From Nonomuraea turkmeniaca (GTDB taxonomy: Bacteria; Actinomycetota; Actinomycetes; Streptosporangiales; Streptosporangiaceae), in the NCBI RefSeq assembly GCF_005889735.1, contig NZ_VCKY01000003.1:1-64000 (forward strand): a stretch of 64,000 bases of DNA, in the 5' to 3' direction. Shown piece by piece: positions 8,119 through 16,457 of the stretch. The position numbers and the translations under genes are program-made. The notes under the pieces were generated by a model. The model saw nothing but the letters and a program-made list of their open reading frames with translations. It ran no database searches and was not told the origin of the DNA. Positions within the stretch are counted from its first letter, which is position 1. Every line of letters starts with the position of its first letter.

Positions 8119-9207
8119 TCATCCCGTCCGTTGCCGGCCGACCGCGAACGCGGTCACGTCGATGCCGGGGTCCTGGTCGAGGTAGAGGTCGCGGACCAGC
8201 TCGCCGGCGGCCGGCGCGTTGCACAGGCCGTGGCCGGAGAACCCGGTCGCGTACAGGAACGCCGGAGGCCCCGGCAGGTGCCCGATGAAGGCCGTCTTGT
8301 CGGGGCTGGCGTCCCGCAGGCCGGTGACGGCCGTGTGCAGGGCCAGTTCGGCCAGGCTCGGGTACGTCACCGCCAGCTGGGCCGCCACGCCGCGCCGCCA
8401 GGCCTCCCTGTCGGGGCCCGGGTAGCCCATGCCGATGAGCAGCCGGTCGCCGCGCACCCGTACCAGCAGGCCGCTGGCGGCGTGCAGGGTGCACGGGATG
8501 TCCGGCGTGCCGGGCGGCAGCGGGTCGGTGACCAGCAGCTCCTGTTCGATCGGCTCGATCAGCGGCATGTCCACGCCCGCGCAGCGCACGAGCGAGGCCG
8601 ACCAGGCGCCGGCGGCGCACACGATCGCGTCGGCGGTGAGCTCGCCGTCGGCCGTGAAGACGCGGCCGCCCTGTGCGTCGAGCCCGGTGACCGGGCAGCT
8701 GGTACGGAGCGTGGCGCCCGCCCGCTCGGCGGCGTCGGCGTAGGCGTTGACGATGGCGGTGGTGTCGGAGACGTAGGCCTGCGGCGAGTACGCGGCGGCC
8801 AGCAGTGGCAGGTCACCGATGAGCGGATTGTGCTCCCTGGCCTCCTCCACGCTGATCAGTCCCACGTCCACGCCGGCGTCGAGCTGGGCGGGCAGGTCTG
8901 CCTCGAAGGCCGTCACCTGCTCGGGCTCGCTGAACAGCACCAGGTAGCCGACCTGCGTCAGAGGCAGGTCGGCGCCCGGCCTGGCCGGGAAGGCGCGGTA
9001 GGCGTCGAGGCTGCGCACGGCCAGCGCCGAGCTGACGGCGTTGCCGGCGAAGTACGAGCGGACCACGTCGGCGGTGGCGCGCGAGGCGCCGGAGCCGAGC
9101 GCGCCGCGTTCCAGCAGCGTGGTCTCGACCCCGGCCTCCGCCAGGTGGAAGGCGATCGACAGCCCGATCACGCCGCCGCCGATCACCGCCACACGAGTGT
9201 CGCTCAT
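8119..9207 (-). CDS. DAO-type FAD-dependent oxidoreductase (sarcosine/D-amino-acid oxidase family)
   Basis: The 362-residue protein has the N-terminal Rossmann motif VAVIGGGVIGLSIAFHLAE, then the ERGALGSGASRATAD region where flavin is bound in this family. The C-terminal ATGFSGHGLCNAPAAGELV is typical of sarcosine/glycine-oxidase-like proteins. ATG 9207 has GAAGGAGG upstream. The family oxidises C-N bonds of secondary or primary amines. It lies between the cucumopine-synthase-like gene (58 bp upstream) and the P450 gene (3 bp downstream). A role in oxidising an amine or cyclised imine made by the upstream enzyme is possible but inferred. Confidence 0.9.
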   Translation of the reverse strand: MSDTRVAVIGGGVIGLSIAFHLAEAGVETTLLERGALGSGASRATADVVRSYFAGNAVSSALAVRSLDAYRAFPARPGADLPLTQVGYLVLFSEPEQVTAFEADLPAQLDAGVDVGLISVEEAREHNPLIGDLPLLAAAYSPQAYVSDTTAIVNAYADAAERAGATLRTSCPVTGLDAQGGRVFTADGELTADAIVCAAGAWSASLVRCAGVDMPLIEPIEQELLVTDPLPPGTPDIPCTLHAASGLLVRVRGDRLLIGMGYPGPDREAWRRGVAAQLAVTYPSLAELALHTAVTGLRDASPDKTAFIGHLPGPPAFLYATGFSGHGLCNAPAAGELVRDLYLDQDPGIDVTAFAVGRQRTG

Positions 9208-9265
9208 GCGCCCTCCTTCGTCGGTCGCACGAGCGACAGGCGACTGTGGTGATTTGGTCGCCCGC

Positions 9266-10210
9266 TCATACCGCCGCCTCCACGCGGCGTAGGTCGTCCC
9301 CGGCCTGCCACGGGAACAGGTGCAGGTTCCACCCGCCGAGGCAGTTGCAGTAGAGCGCCATGTGCGCCATCGCCGAGATGAAGTCGGTGTGGCTGTTGAG
9401 GCGCTCAAGACCGTCCATGAGCCGCCTGGTGAAGCCCCACAGCGTGTCCAGGCCGCAGTAGCCGAGGAACTCCGCCGGGGTGTGGGCGAGCTGATGCGTC
9501 ATCTGGCGCAGCCACGGCAGCGGCATGCCGTCCAGGGCGGCGCGCACCAGGCCGCCGTAGCAGCTGTAGCCGAGCGGGCGGGTCTCGCCGTTGACGAACA
9601 GCAGCGTGGTCAGGACCGTTTCGTAGCTGCCGGCCCGTGACGGGATCCGGCCCGCGTGCAGGTCGACCAGCTCGCGCGGCGGGTCGAGCCAGATGCGCTC
9701 GGTCTCGGCGTGCACGTCGCCGATCAGGTCGTTGAGTTGCGGATCGCCGACGGGCAGGCGGGGCAGCACGTGGCCGCCAGGCCCGCCGACCCTGCGCACC
9801 TCGGCGATGACCGGCTCCTTGGTGGTGTAGACGGACCGCCACACCTCGTGGCCGGCTTCGACCAGGGCGTCCAGGTCCTCCGGGACCACTTGGCCGATCG
9901 GCGTGGCGGTCATGGGTTCGGTCAGCTCGCCGTACTTGATGCCGAGATGCTGGAGCCGCGAGCAGAACAGGGTCCCGTCAGGGACGGTGCGCCGGTCCAC
10001 GCGGTACGCCGCGGGTGTGTGCAGCAGCGAATGGACCGGTGCGACGTGGTAGAGGTGATTGCCCGCGACCAGGGCATGGCCTTGCAGGCTGCGGTACGGC
10101 AACGCGTCCCAGAAGCACTGGGCCAGGGCCGGGTTGCGCTGGTCGAGTTCGGCGCCCACCGTGATGCCGAGGGCGGGCCAGGCTATTTCCACACGCTTCG
10201 AGTCGTTCAC
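9266..10210 (-). CDS. Cucumopine-synthase-like protein (cyclophilin-like N-terminal domain, helical C-terminal domain)
   Basis: The product is 314 residues. The first about 110 residues (VEIAWPALGITVGAEL, then ALPYRSLQGHALVAGNHLYH) match what I know of the cyclophilin-like DUF3830/cucumopine synthase fold. The C-terminal about 190 residues are helical, with conserved-looking CYGGL, GYCGLDTLW and YCNCLGGW. Cucumopine and mikimopine synthases join histidine and 2-oxoglutarate by a Pictet-Spengler-type cyclisation. GTG 10210 lacks a clear ribosome site, but TAGAGT about 11 bp upstream could be a -10, giving a leaderless or very short-leader message. It is first in the operon with the flavin oxidase and P450. 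Family call is from memory of motifs, so moderate. Confidence 0.6.
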   Translation of the reverse strand: MNDSKRVEIAWPALGITVGAELDQRNPALAQCFWDALPYRSLQGHALVAGNHLYHVAPVHSLLHTPAAYRVDRRTVPDGTLFCSRLQHLGIKYGELTEPMTATPIGQVVPEDLDALVEAGHEVWRSVYTTKEPVIAEVRRVGGPGGHVLPRLPVGDPQLNDLIGDVHAETERIWLDPPRELVDLHAGRIPSRAGSYETVLTTLLFVNGETRPLGYSCYGGLVRAALDGMPLPWLRQMTHQLAHTPAEFLGYCGLDTLWGFTRRLMDGLERLNSHTDFISAMAHMALYCNCLGGWNLHLFPWQAGDDLRRVEAAV

Positions 10211-10263
10211 ACTTCGTCACTCTAACGTCACGCTTTGTGTGGATTCGGGCGGGGGTGGGTGCT

Positions 10264-11313
10264 TTACCAGCTCATGACCGCGTCTGGGGGATTGAGCAGG
10301 GCCCAGCTCCGGTCCTCGCCCCAGATCGAATCCTCGTCCACGTACGGGCGGAGCAGCGCGGTGAGCGCGGGGTCGCCGCGGCCGTTCAGCTCGTCGGAGG
10401 CGAGCTTGCGGGCCGCCCCGGCCAGCACGTCGGCCACCTGGACCCGGGCGTCCAGGTACGACTCCACGAGCCGCACCCCCGCCAGGCCGGGCAGGAGCCG
10501 CCGCAGCTCGGCGATCCGCTCGTCGGTCAGCGTCGTCTGGCGGTCGTGGACCACGGAGACGGACCGGCCGCCGCGGCCCCAGTGGCCGACGGCCTGGCGA
10601 ATGCCCGGGATGAGCGGGTCGAGCGACGGGAACGCCTGGAGATCGGCCAGCAGGCGGGCGCGGAATGCCGCCACGCGCGGCCTGGCCGCCCACAGCAGCT
10701 CCATGATCTCGCCGGCCCGGCCGCCCGCCCGCCGCAGCTCGTCCACCAGGAGGAAGACGTCGTCCACGGTGACGGCGATGCCCTGGCCGTTCTTGGCGCG
10801 CAGCAGGTAGTTGAACGCGTCCAGGAAGGCCGCCCACCGGCCCGCCCCGAACGCGCGCGGCCCCTCACGGTAGAGCGCGACGGCCATGTCCCTGGCCTCG
10901 GGGCTCAGGTTCAGTCCCGGCCCCTGCGCGGCCTCCTCGGTCGTCAAGCCGACGACCTTGCCGACGACCAGGAACGTCTTGTCGGTCAGGTAGACGTGGA
11001 CATGGCCGAGCACCGGACCCGACGGGCTCAGCAGCCACCGCAGCGCCGCCCGGTGCTTCTCCCGCAGGATGTGCCCGGCCTTGTACTGGGTCGCGGGGGA
11101 CGGCGCACGGGCCCGCAGCTCCCGTATGCACTCCTCGGCCGCGGCGAGGTCCATCAGCACGCTGGCATGCGCGAACACGTCGGTGTTGCCGCCGACGAGC
11201 TTCTCGCCCTCCGCCCCCGACTCGTCGCACGCGATCTCGAGGGGTCCCTGGACGCCTGCTGACTGGCTCACTGGCTGCGAATCTAGCCAAGGCCCAGGCC
11301 TTCCGCGAGGCAT
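10264..11313 (-). CDS. DUF3800-like protein
   Basis: The product is 349 residues from ATG 11313; a GTG at 11271 is an equal alternative and neither has a strong ribosome site. The core opens IACDESGAEGEK, the Asp-Glu-Ser pattern that begins DUF3800 proteins. Further along are conserved-type segments DRQTTLTDERIAELR and LDARVQVADVLAGAA, consistent with the carboxy-terminal acidic site. DUF3800 proteins have an RNase-H-like look and are often near mobile or defence genes; function unproven. It lies 54 bp upstream of the cucumopine-like gene on the same strand but has its own character. Confidence 0.6.
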   Translation of the reverse strand: MPRGRPGPWLDSQPVSQSAGVQGPLEIACDESGAEGEKLVGGNTDVFAHASVLMDLAAAEECIRELRARAPSPATQYKAGHILREKHRAALRWLLSPSGPVLGHVHVYLTDKTFLVVGKVVGLTTEEAAQGPGLNLSPEARDMAVALYREGPRAFGAGRWAAFLDAFNYLLRAKNGQGIAVTVDDVFLLVDELRRAGGRAGEIMELLWAARPRVAAFRARLLADLQAFPSLDPLIPGIRQAVGHWGRGGRSVSVVHDRQTTLTDERIAELRRLLPGLAGVRLVESYLDARVQVADVLAGAARKLASDELNGRGDPALTALLRPYVDEDSIWGEDRSWALLNPPDAVMSW

Positions 11314-11493
11314 TTTCCCGCGGGGCTCACGACGGCAGCGGGTGACTAGGGCGGTGGCGAGGCGAGCGCCCCATCCCATGGCCGAGTCCGCGCCGATCCC
11401 GCGAGGAGAAGGCGGAGCAGGTGGCGAGCCGTTAGGGGGCGAGGGCGACGGGTAGCCGACCTGCTCGAAGGCGATGACGAGGGGTAGATCGCT

Positions 11494-12684
11494 ATGCGCG
11501 CGAAAAATGCGGACATGACAGCCGGAGAGCGGCAAACACATCTGGCGGAGGAAGCGGTAGCGGCCGGGTTGGGCTTCTGCGCCGGAGCCGCGATCGCGTA
11601 CCTGTTCGACCCGGCGCGGGGACGCTCGCGCCGGGCCAAGGGCCGCGACAAGGCGGCGCACGCGCGGCACGAGCTGCGCGACGGCCTGGGCGTCCTCAGC
11701 CGGGACCTGACCAACCGCAGCAGGGGTTCGGCCGCGGCGGTGCGCTACCGCGTCGCCGGCCGCTCGGCCGACGACCGGATCCTGTACGAGCGCGTACGAG
11801 CCGAGCTGGGCCGCCACGTCAGCCACCCGCACGCGGTGGAGGTTCACGTCCAGGACCGGCACGTGACGCTCACGGGCGCCGTGCTCGCCGCCGAGGAGGA
11901 GCGGGCTCGGCGGGCCATCCGCCGCATCCCGGGCGTCAAGCACGTCGAAGGGGGCTGGGTCGTCCACGATGACGCGGCGGAGTCCCCGCGGCTCCAGGGC
12001 CCGGGCAGGCGCCGCGAGCCGGTGCCCGAGCTGTTGCAGCAGCAGTGGTCGCCGACCGCCAGGTTCCTGGCCGGCGCGGCCGCCGCCGGCCTGCTGGCGC
12101 TCCCGGGCGGGCTGCCCCGGCCGGTCGCCTGGGCCATCCGCGCCGCCGGCGCGCTGCTGGCCGCCCGCGTGGCGACGAACCTGCCGGTGCGGCGCCTGAC
12201 CGGGCTCAACGCCGGCCGGCATGCGGTCGACATCACCGAGGGCATCTCGATCGACGCGCCCGTCGCGACCGTGTGGGCACTGGTGAGCGACTACTCGGTC
12301 TTCCCCCGCTTCATGCCGGACGTGCTCGAGGTACGCCGCTCCGCCGACGGCCGCACCTCGCACTGGACGATCAGCGGGCCCGCGGGGACGCCGATCAGGT
12401 TCGACGCCACCGAGACCGGGCGCGAGGAGGGCAGGGAGATCGCGTGGCAGTCGGCCGAGGGTGAGCTCATCGCCCACACCGGCGCGCTGCGCCTGGCCGA
12501 GCAGGACGACGGCGGGACCCGCGTCCAGGTGCGGCTCGCCTACAACCCGGTGGCGGGCGCCGCCGGGCACGCCGTGGCGCGGCTGCTCGGCGCGAACCCG
12601 GCTCGCAAACTCCGGCAGGACCTGATGCGGCTGAGGTCGTACGCCGAGAGCCGGCGTCAACCGGTTGGCTCGGGTGGCGTCTGA
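11494..12684 (+). CDS. BON-domain and SRPBCC-domain protein
   Basis: The 396-residue protein begins with a short hydrophobic segment and basic stretch (about residues 20-60, YLFDPARGRSRRAK). A BON domain follows (about 90-150, VEVHVQDRHVTLTGAV, then GVKHVEGGWVVHDD), and then a second hydrophobic region. A C-terminal SRPBCC/START-like domain (about 245-390, SIDAPVATVWALVSDYSVFPRFMPDV) ends the protein. BON domains bind membranes or lipids and SRPBCC domains enclose hydrophobic ligands. This architecture is common in actinobacteria as a stress-type protein. ATG 11494 has GAGGGG upstream; ATG 11515 is an alternative. Confidence 0.85.
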   Translation: MRAKNADMTAGERQTHLAEEAVAAGLGFCAGAAIAYLFDPARGRSRRAKGRDKAAHARHELRDGLGVLSRDLTNRSRGSAAAVRYRVAGRSADDRILYERVRAELGRHVSHPHAVEVHVQDRHVTLTGAVLAAEEERARRAIRRIPGVKHVEGGWVVHDDAAESPRLQGPGRRREPVPELLQQQWSPTARFLAGAAAAGLLALPGGLPRPVAWAIRAAGALLAARVATNLPVRRLTGLNAGRHAVDITEGISIDAPVATVWALVSDYSVFPRFMPDVLEVRRSADGRTSHWTISGPAGTPIRFDATETGREEGREIAWQSAEGELIAHTGALRLAEQDDGGTRVQVRLAYNPVAGAAGHAVARLLGANPARKLRQDLMRLRSYAESRRQPVGSGGV

Positions 12685-12695
12685 CGCCTCACTAC

Positions 12696-12755
12696 AAGAG
12701 GCGACACGTCACCATAAGATGCGGCGCGTCACCATAAGAGGCTGGGTGTAAGAGG
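12696..12755. repeat. 20-bp tandem repeat, three copies
   Basis: Units start at 12696, 12716 and 12736. The first two read AAGAGGCGACACGTCACCAT and a near copy, and the third is a decayed copy starting AAGAGGC. It lies in the gap between the BON/SRPBCC and WD40 genes. No function assigned. Confidence 0.7.
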
Positions 12756-12862
12756 GAGCGAAGCGATCAGCCCGCACCCGGCACGCACGGGGCGAAACTT
12801 TCCCCTCCGGTCTGACGTTCAGCGGTGCACAGGGGGATCCAGGGGGATCAAGGGGGCGCAGG

Positions 12863-15820
12863 TTGCATCGTGCGGACATGCTCGAGGATCTGGTCGCGGC
12901 GCTCGTCTCGGGCAAACACCTGATCGTCACGCTCGTGCCCGAGGTGGCGGGCGCTGAGGGCTTCGGCACCACCACGCTGGCCGCGGCCGCCTGCAGGCGG
13001 CCGGAAGTGCGGGAACACTTCCGCGACGGGATCGAGTGGGTGAGCCTGGGCGACGATCCGGTGCACCTGCTCAGGCACCGCGTGACCACTCGCCTGAGGC
13101 TGGATCCCGAGATCAGGGCCCGGGACATCCTCGCGCTGGCCGTGCCGCGGTGGATGAGGCCGGTACGCCGGCTGGTCGTGCTCGACGACGTACGGCCCGA
13201 GGCGGCGGAGCTCATCATGCGGGTGGCCGCGGACAAGGCCGTGGTGCTGGTGACCGGCGGCCAGGCGCCGCCGGCCGGCCACGTGTTCGAACTGCCCGCG
13301 AACGCCGGCGGGAGCCAGGGCTGGCCCCTGCTGCGGACCTTGATGCGGTCGCTCGACGCCGCCCCCGACGAGCCGGTCGACCTGACGGATCCCCGCGGCC
13401 GGGCGCGGGCCGTGAACCAGGTCCTCGGCTCCGGGCTGGCCGGGACACTCGCCCCCAGGACCAGGGAACGCCTGCTCGAGCTGGGTGCGTTCAAAGGGAC
13501 CCGGCCGATCCCGCTCGAACTGACCGCCCGCCTGTGGTGGGAGACGGCGGGCCTGACGCGGGCGGAGAGCGAAAGCCTGCTGGCCGAGCTGGCCACGCTC
13601 GGCCTGTTGTCCCGCGCGCCCGACCGGGACGCCATCCTGATGCCCGGCGTCGTACGCGACCACATCCGCGCGGCCATGGGCCCGGCCCGCGCGAAGCGGG
13701 CCGACCTGGCGATCGTGGAGATCGGCCCTCCGGAGGGCGACGGCTGGTCCGACGAGGCGCTCGTGTACTTCTTCGAGTGGTTCGCCGACCATCTGGAGGC
13801 GGCCGGCGGCGACCTGGAAGAGCTGGTCTGCCGGGGATCGTGGCTGGCCACCAGGCTCCTGCAGGCCGGACCGGAGCCGGTCCTGCGCGAGCTGGCCAGA
13901 GCCGGCACGGACGAGGCCGAGCTGCTGCGCCGGACCCTCTCCCAGAGCCTGCACCTGCTCGGCCGGCCGCCGTACACCGACGTGACCGTCATCGCCACCC
14001 TCGCCTGCCGGCTCCACCACCTGCAGAAGACCGCTGATCAGCTGCGCGGCCTCCTGGATGATCTGGGACGGCCCTGGCTGGAGTGCCTGTGGACGCCGCC
14101 CGATCTGCCCCATCCCACCCTGCGGGCGACGCTGGCGGCGCACGAGGGGGAGGCGACCAGCGTCGCGATCAGCCCGGACGGCGCCTGGCTCGCCACGGCC
14201 GGCCAGGACGGCCCGGTCCGGCTGTGGAACCGCGACGGCACCGTACGAGGCGTGCTGGAAGGGCACCTGGGCCAGGTCAACCGGGTCGCCATCGCGCCCG
14301 ACGGCACCTGGCTGGCCACGGGAGGCAGCGACGGCACCGTCTGCCTCTGGTCGGCCGGCGGCGAGCGGCTGCGGGAGCTCGCCGCCGGGTTCGGGGCAGG
14401 GCACGACGTGGCCATCGCGCCCGACGGCGCCTGGCTGGCCACGCTCGACCTGTTCGGGGGAGTGACCGCCTGGAGCAGGCGGGGGCGCCGGCTGTGGAGG
14501 GTGGAGGGGGACTCCGGCGACGTGTCGCTGTCCACGCTCGCCATCGCCGCCGACGGCTCCTGGCTGGCCCACGTCGTCGACGGCCACATCCAGGTCTGGA
14601 ACGCCGACGGCACCGCGCGGGCGCGCTTCCCGCACGAGAAGCTGATGACCATGGTGGCCGCCCACCCCACCCGCGACGCGCTCATGACCAACGACGGGAC
14701 GCTGTACAGCCCCGACGGGCGGCTCCTGGAGAAGGTCCCGATCGAGGACTCGCTGTACGCCCGGCTCACGGTGGCGACCGACGGCGGCTGGCTCGCCACC
14801 GGAGTCCACGACGACGTGCTGGTGGCCCGGCTGGACCGGCCCGCGATCGAACGGCTCGCCGGCCACGAGGACTCGGTCGCTGACGTGGCCATCAGCCCGG
14901 ACGGCACGTGGCTGGCCTCGGTGAGCGCGGACGGCACCGCCCGCATCTGGACCCATGAGGAGCTGCCCAGACTCGACGACCGGTCGCCGCGCGGGGTGCA
15001 GACGTCACCGGCCGTGGCGCCCGGCGGCAGCGTGGTCACGGCGGGCGCCGAGCTGACCTACTGGGACGACGCCGGGAACCCGCTGCGTACCGTTCCGGGG
15101 ATGTCCGGCGTCACGAGCGTGGCCGCCTGCGATTCGTGGCTCGCCGCCTGGGACGATCACGACCGGCTGTGGCTCATCGACGGCGACGGGACCGTACGCC
15201 GGAGGCTGCGGACCCACCACTCCCGGCCGTACGCGCTGGCCGTCGCGCCCGACGGGAGCTGGTTCGCCACCTGCGGCGAGGAAGGCACGATCGGCCTGTG
15301 GTCCGGCGACGGCGGCGAGATCGGCCGGCTGCGTCCCGAAGCCGGGCCGGTGCGATTCCTGGCCGTCTCCGGTGACAGCCGCACCTTGGTCGCCGCCTCC
15401 ACGACGGCTGTCCAGCGGTGGACGAGACAGGGCCGCCAGACCGGCCGCGTCCGGCGGCTGGGGGCCACGGTCCGGGGAGTGGCCGCCTCGCCCGACGGGT
15501 CGCGGACGGCCGTCGTCCTCGCCTCAGGAGCCATCCGCCAGTGGGACGGCCGGGGGCGGCGGGTCGCCACCCTCATGGGGTCCGCCAACTACACGGCCGG
15601 GCTCGCCTACAGCCCGTCCGGCACGTTACTGGCCGCGGCCTACGATTCGACCCTGCAGGTGTGGGACGTCCCGGCCCGCCGTCCCATGGCCGGCCTCCGT
15701 CTCGGCGCCTTGCTCAGGGGCTGCGCCTGGTCCCCGGACGGCACCCGCCTGTACGCGGCGGGCGACGCCGGCCTGTACGGCTTCACCCTCCACGTCCCCA
15801 TCGGACCGGCCCCCGCCTGA
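12863..15820 (+). CDS. STAND (NB-ARC-like) protein with 14 C-terminal WD40 repeats
   Basis: The product is 985 residues from TTG 12863; ATG 12878 is the alternative. Residues 15-130 form an NB-ARC-like P-loop fold with a Walker B (RRLVVLDDV). The Walker A is GAEGFGTTTLA, so the catalytic Lys is Thr (residue 36). Residues about 130-420 are helical, as in Apaf-1-type winged-helix and superhelical regions. From about 424 there are 14 WD-type repeats of the form AISPDGAWLATAGQDG...LW, enough for two seven-bladed propellers. By family this is a ligand-sensing scaffold. With the Lys lost it may bind but not hydrolyse nucleotide. No obvious operon partner. Confidence 0.85.
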   Translation: MHRADMLEDLVAALVSGKHLIVTLVPEVAGAEGFGTTTLAAAACRRPEVREHFRDGIEWVSLGDDPVHLLRHRVTTRLRLDPEIRARDILALAVPRWMRPVRRLVVLDDVRPEAAELIMRVAADKAVVLVTGGQAPPAGHVFELPANAGGSQGWPLLRTLMRSLDAAPDEPVDLTDPRGRARAVNQVLGSGLAGTLAPRTRERLLELGAFKGTRPIPLELTARLWWETAGLTRAESESLLAELATLGLLSRAPDRDAILMPGVVRDHIRAAMGPARAKRADLAIVEIGPPEGDGWSDEALVYFFEWFADHLEAAGGDLEELVCRGSWLATRLLQAGPEPVLRELARAGTDEAELLRRTLSQSLHLLGRPPYTDVTVIATLACRLHHLQKTADQLRGLLDDLGRPWLECLWTPPDLPHPTLRATLAAHEGEATSVAISPDGAWLATAGQDGPVRLWNRDGTVRGVLEGHLGQVNRVAIAPDGTWLATGGSDGTVCLWSAGGERLRELAAGFGAGHDVAIAPDGAWLATLDLFGGVTAWSRRGRRLWRVEGDSGDVSLSTLAIAADGSWLAHVVDGHIQVWNADGTARARFPHEKLMTMVAAHPTRDALMTNDGTLYSPDGRLLEKVPIEDSLYARLTVATDGGWLATGVHDDVLVARLDRPAIERLAGHEDSVADVAISPDGTWLASVSADGTARIWTHEELPRLDDRSPRGVQTSPAVAPGGSVVTAGAELTYWDDAGNPLRTVPGMSGVTSVAACDSWLAAWDDHDRLWLIDGDGTVRRRLRTHHSRPYALAVAPDGSWFATCGEEGTIGLWSGDGGEIGRLRPEAGPVRFLAVSGDSRTLVAASTTAVQRWTRQGRQTGRVRRLGATVRGVAASPDGSRTAVVLASGAIRQWDGRGRRVATLMGSANYTAGLAYSPSGTLLAAAYDSTLQVWDVPARRPMAGLRLGALLRGCAWSPDGTRLYAAGDAGLYGFTLHVPIGPAPA

Positions 15821-15854
15821 CCGTCCCCTCACGGCGCCGCCGGCGGCCGGCCGG

Positions 15855-16280
15855 TCAGCGCTCGATGCTGGCGTTGAAGTGTGCCAGGCCCTCGGCGAAC
15901 GACGTGAGCTCCTGCGGGCTCCAGTCCTGCAGCACCGTGGCCAGCCCGTCGAGTCGGTAGTCGCGCTCGGCCGCCACCCGCCGCAGCCCTTCCTCCGTGA
16001 TGCGGAGCTTGCGCGCCATGCCGCCCTCGGGATCGGGGATGCGCTCGGCGAGCCCGCCACGCAGCAGGACGGCCGTCTGCCGGTTGACGGTGGACGTGTC
16101 GAGGGAGAACGCCTGCGCGAGCTGGCCGATCGACATCGGCCCCTCGGCCTCCAGCCGCCTGAGCAGGATGTAACTGCTGCGTTCGAGCCGAAGCTCCGCG
16201 GGCCCTCCGGCGGTCGCCAGCTCCTTGTAGCGCCCGATGAGCATGAGCTCGAGCTCGATGTCGGCGATCTCTTTGCGCAC
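15855..16280 (-). CDS. MarR-family transcriptional regulator
   Basis: The product is 141 residues. GTG 16280 is chosen because GGGAGG sits 6 bp upstream and the protein then begins VRKEIADIELEL, where MarR proteins usually begin. Winged-helix motifs GPMSIGQLAQAFSLDTSTVNRQ and the wing GGLAERIPDPEGG are clear. The long perfect inverted repeat at 16310-16364 lies 30 bp upstream and is a likely control site. It follows the ferredoxin-reductase gene on the same strand but has its own upstream hairpin and leader. Confidence 0.9.
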   Translation of the reverse strand: MRKEIADIELELMLIGRYKELATAGGPAELRLERSSYILLRRLEAEGPMSIGQLAQAFSLDTSTVNRQTAVLLRGGLAERIPDPEGGMARKLRITEEGLRRVAAERDYRLDGLATVLQDWSPQELTSFAEGLAHFNASIER

Positions 16281-16309
16281 GAAAGCCTCCCGTCGGAGGT
16301 CAGAACAGC

Positions 16310-16364
16310 CCTCCCGACAACATGCATGATACACATCACATGCACCATGCATGTTGTCGGGAGG
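16310..16364. repeat. Perfect 18-bp inverted repeat with 19-bp spacer upstream of the MarR gene
   Basis: The left arm CCTCCCGACAACATGCAT (16310-16327) is exactly complementary to ATGCATGTTGTCGGGAGG (16347-16364). Each arm ends in the palindrome ATGCAT. It may be a MarR operator pair, an RNA stem, or the ends of a tiny mobile element. The exact match over 18 bp is far beyond chance for this composition. Confidence 0.85.
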
Positions 16365-16420
16365 CAGGGGACCGGGGCGCGGAATCGCCGCCGGAACCGC
16401 CGGCGTCCCCGCCCGGACGG

Positions 16421-16457
16421 ACGAGTAGGCCGCCGCCGGGGGCGGCGGCCTGCTCGT
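16421..16457 (-). terminator. Strong hairpin after the ferredoxin-reductase gene
   Basis: Arms ACGAG...GGCCGCCGCC and GGCGGCGGCC...CTCGT pair around GGG, directly adjoining the stop codon at 16458. There is no U-run, as is usual for actinobacterial hairpin terminators. Confidence 0.6.

Noticed and set aside
6391-9252. A 953-codon open frame on the plus strand over the P450 and oxidase genes
   Set aside because: It is the mirror of the minus-strand genes, which is common in DNA this rich in G+C; its translation has no recognisable motif.
10264-12660. A very long extension of the DUF3800-like gene across the BON/SRPBCC gene
   Set aside because: The extension is antisense to an obvious gene and has no family pattern; the true start is at 11313 or 11271.
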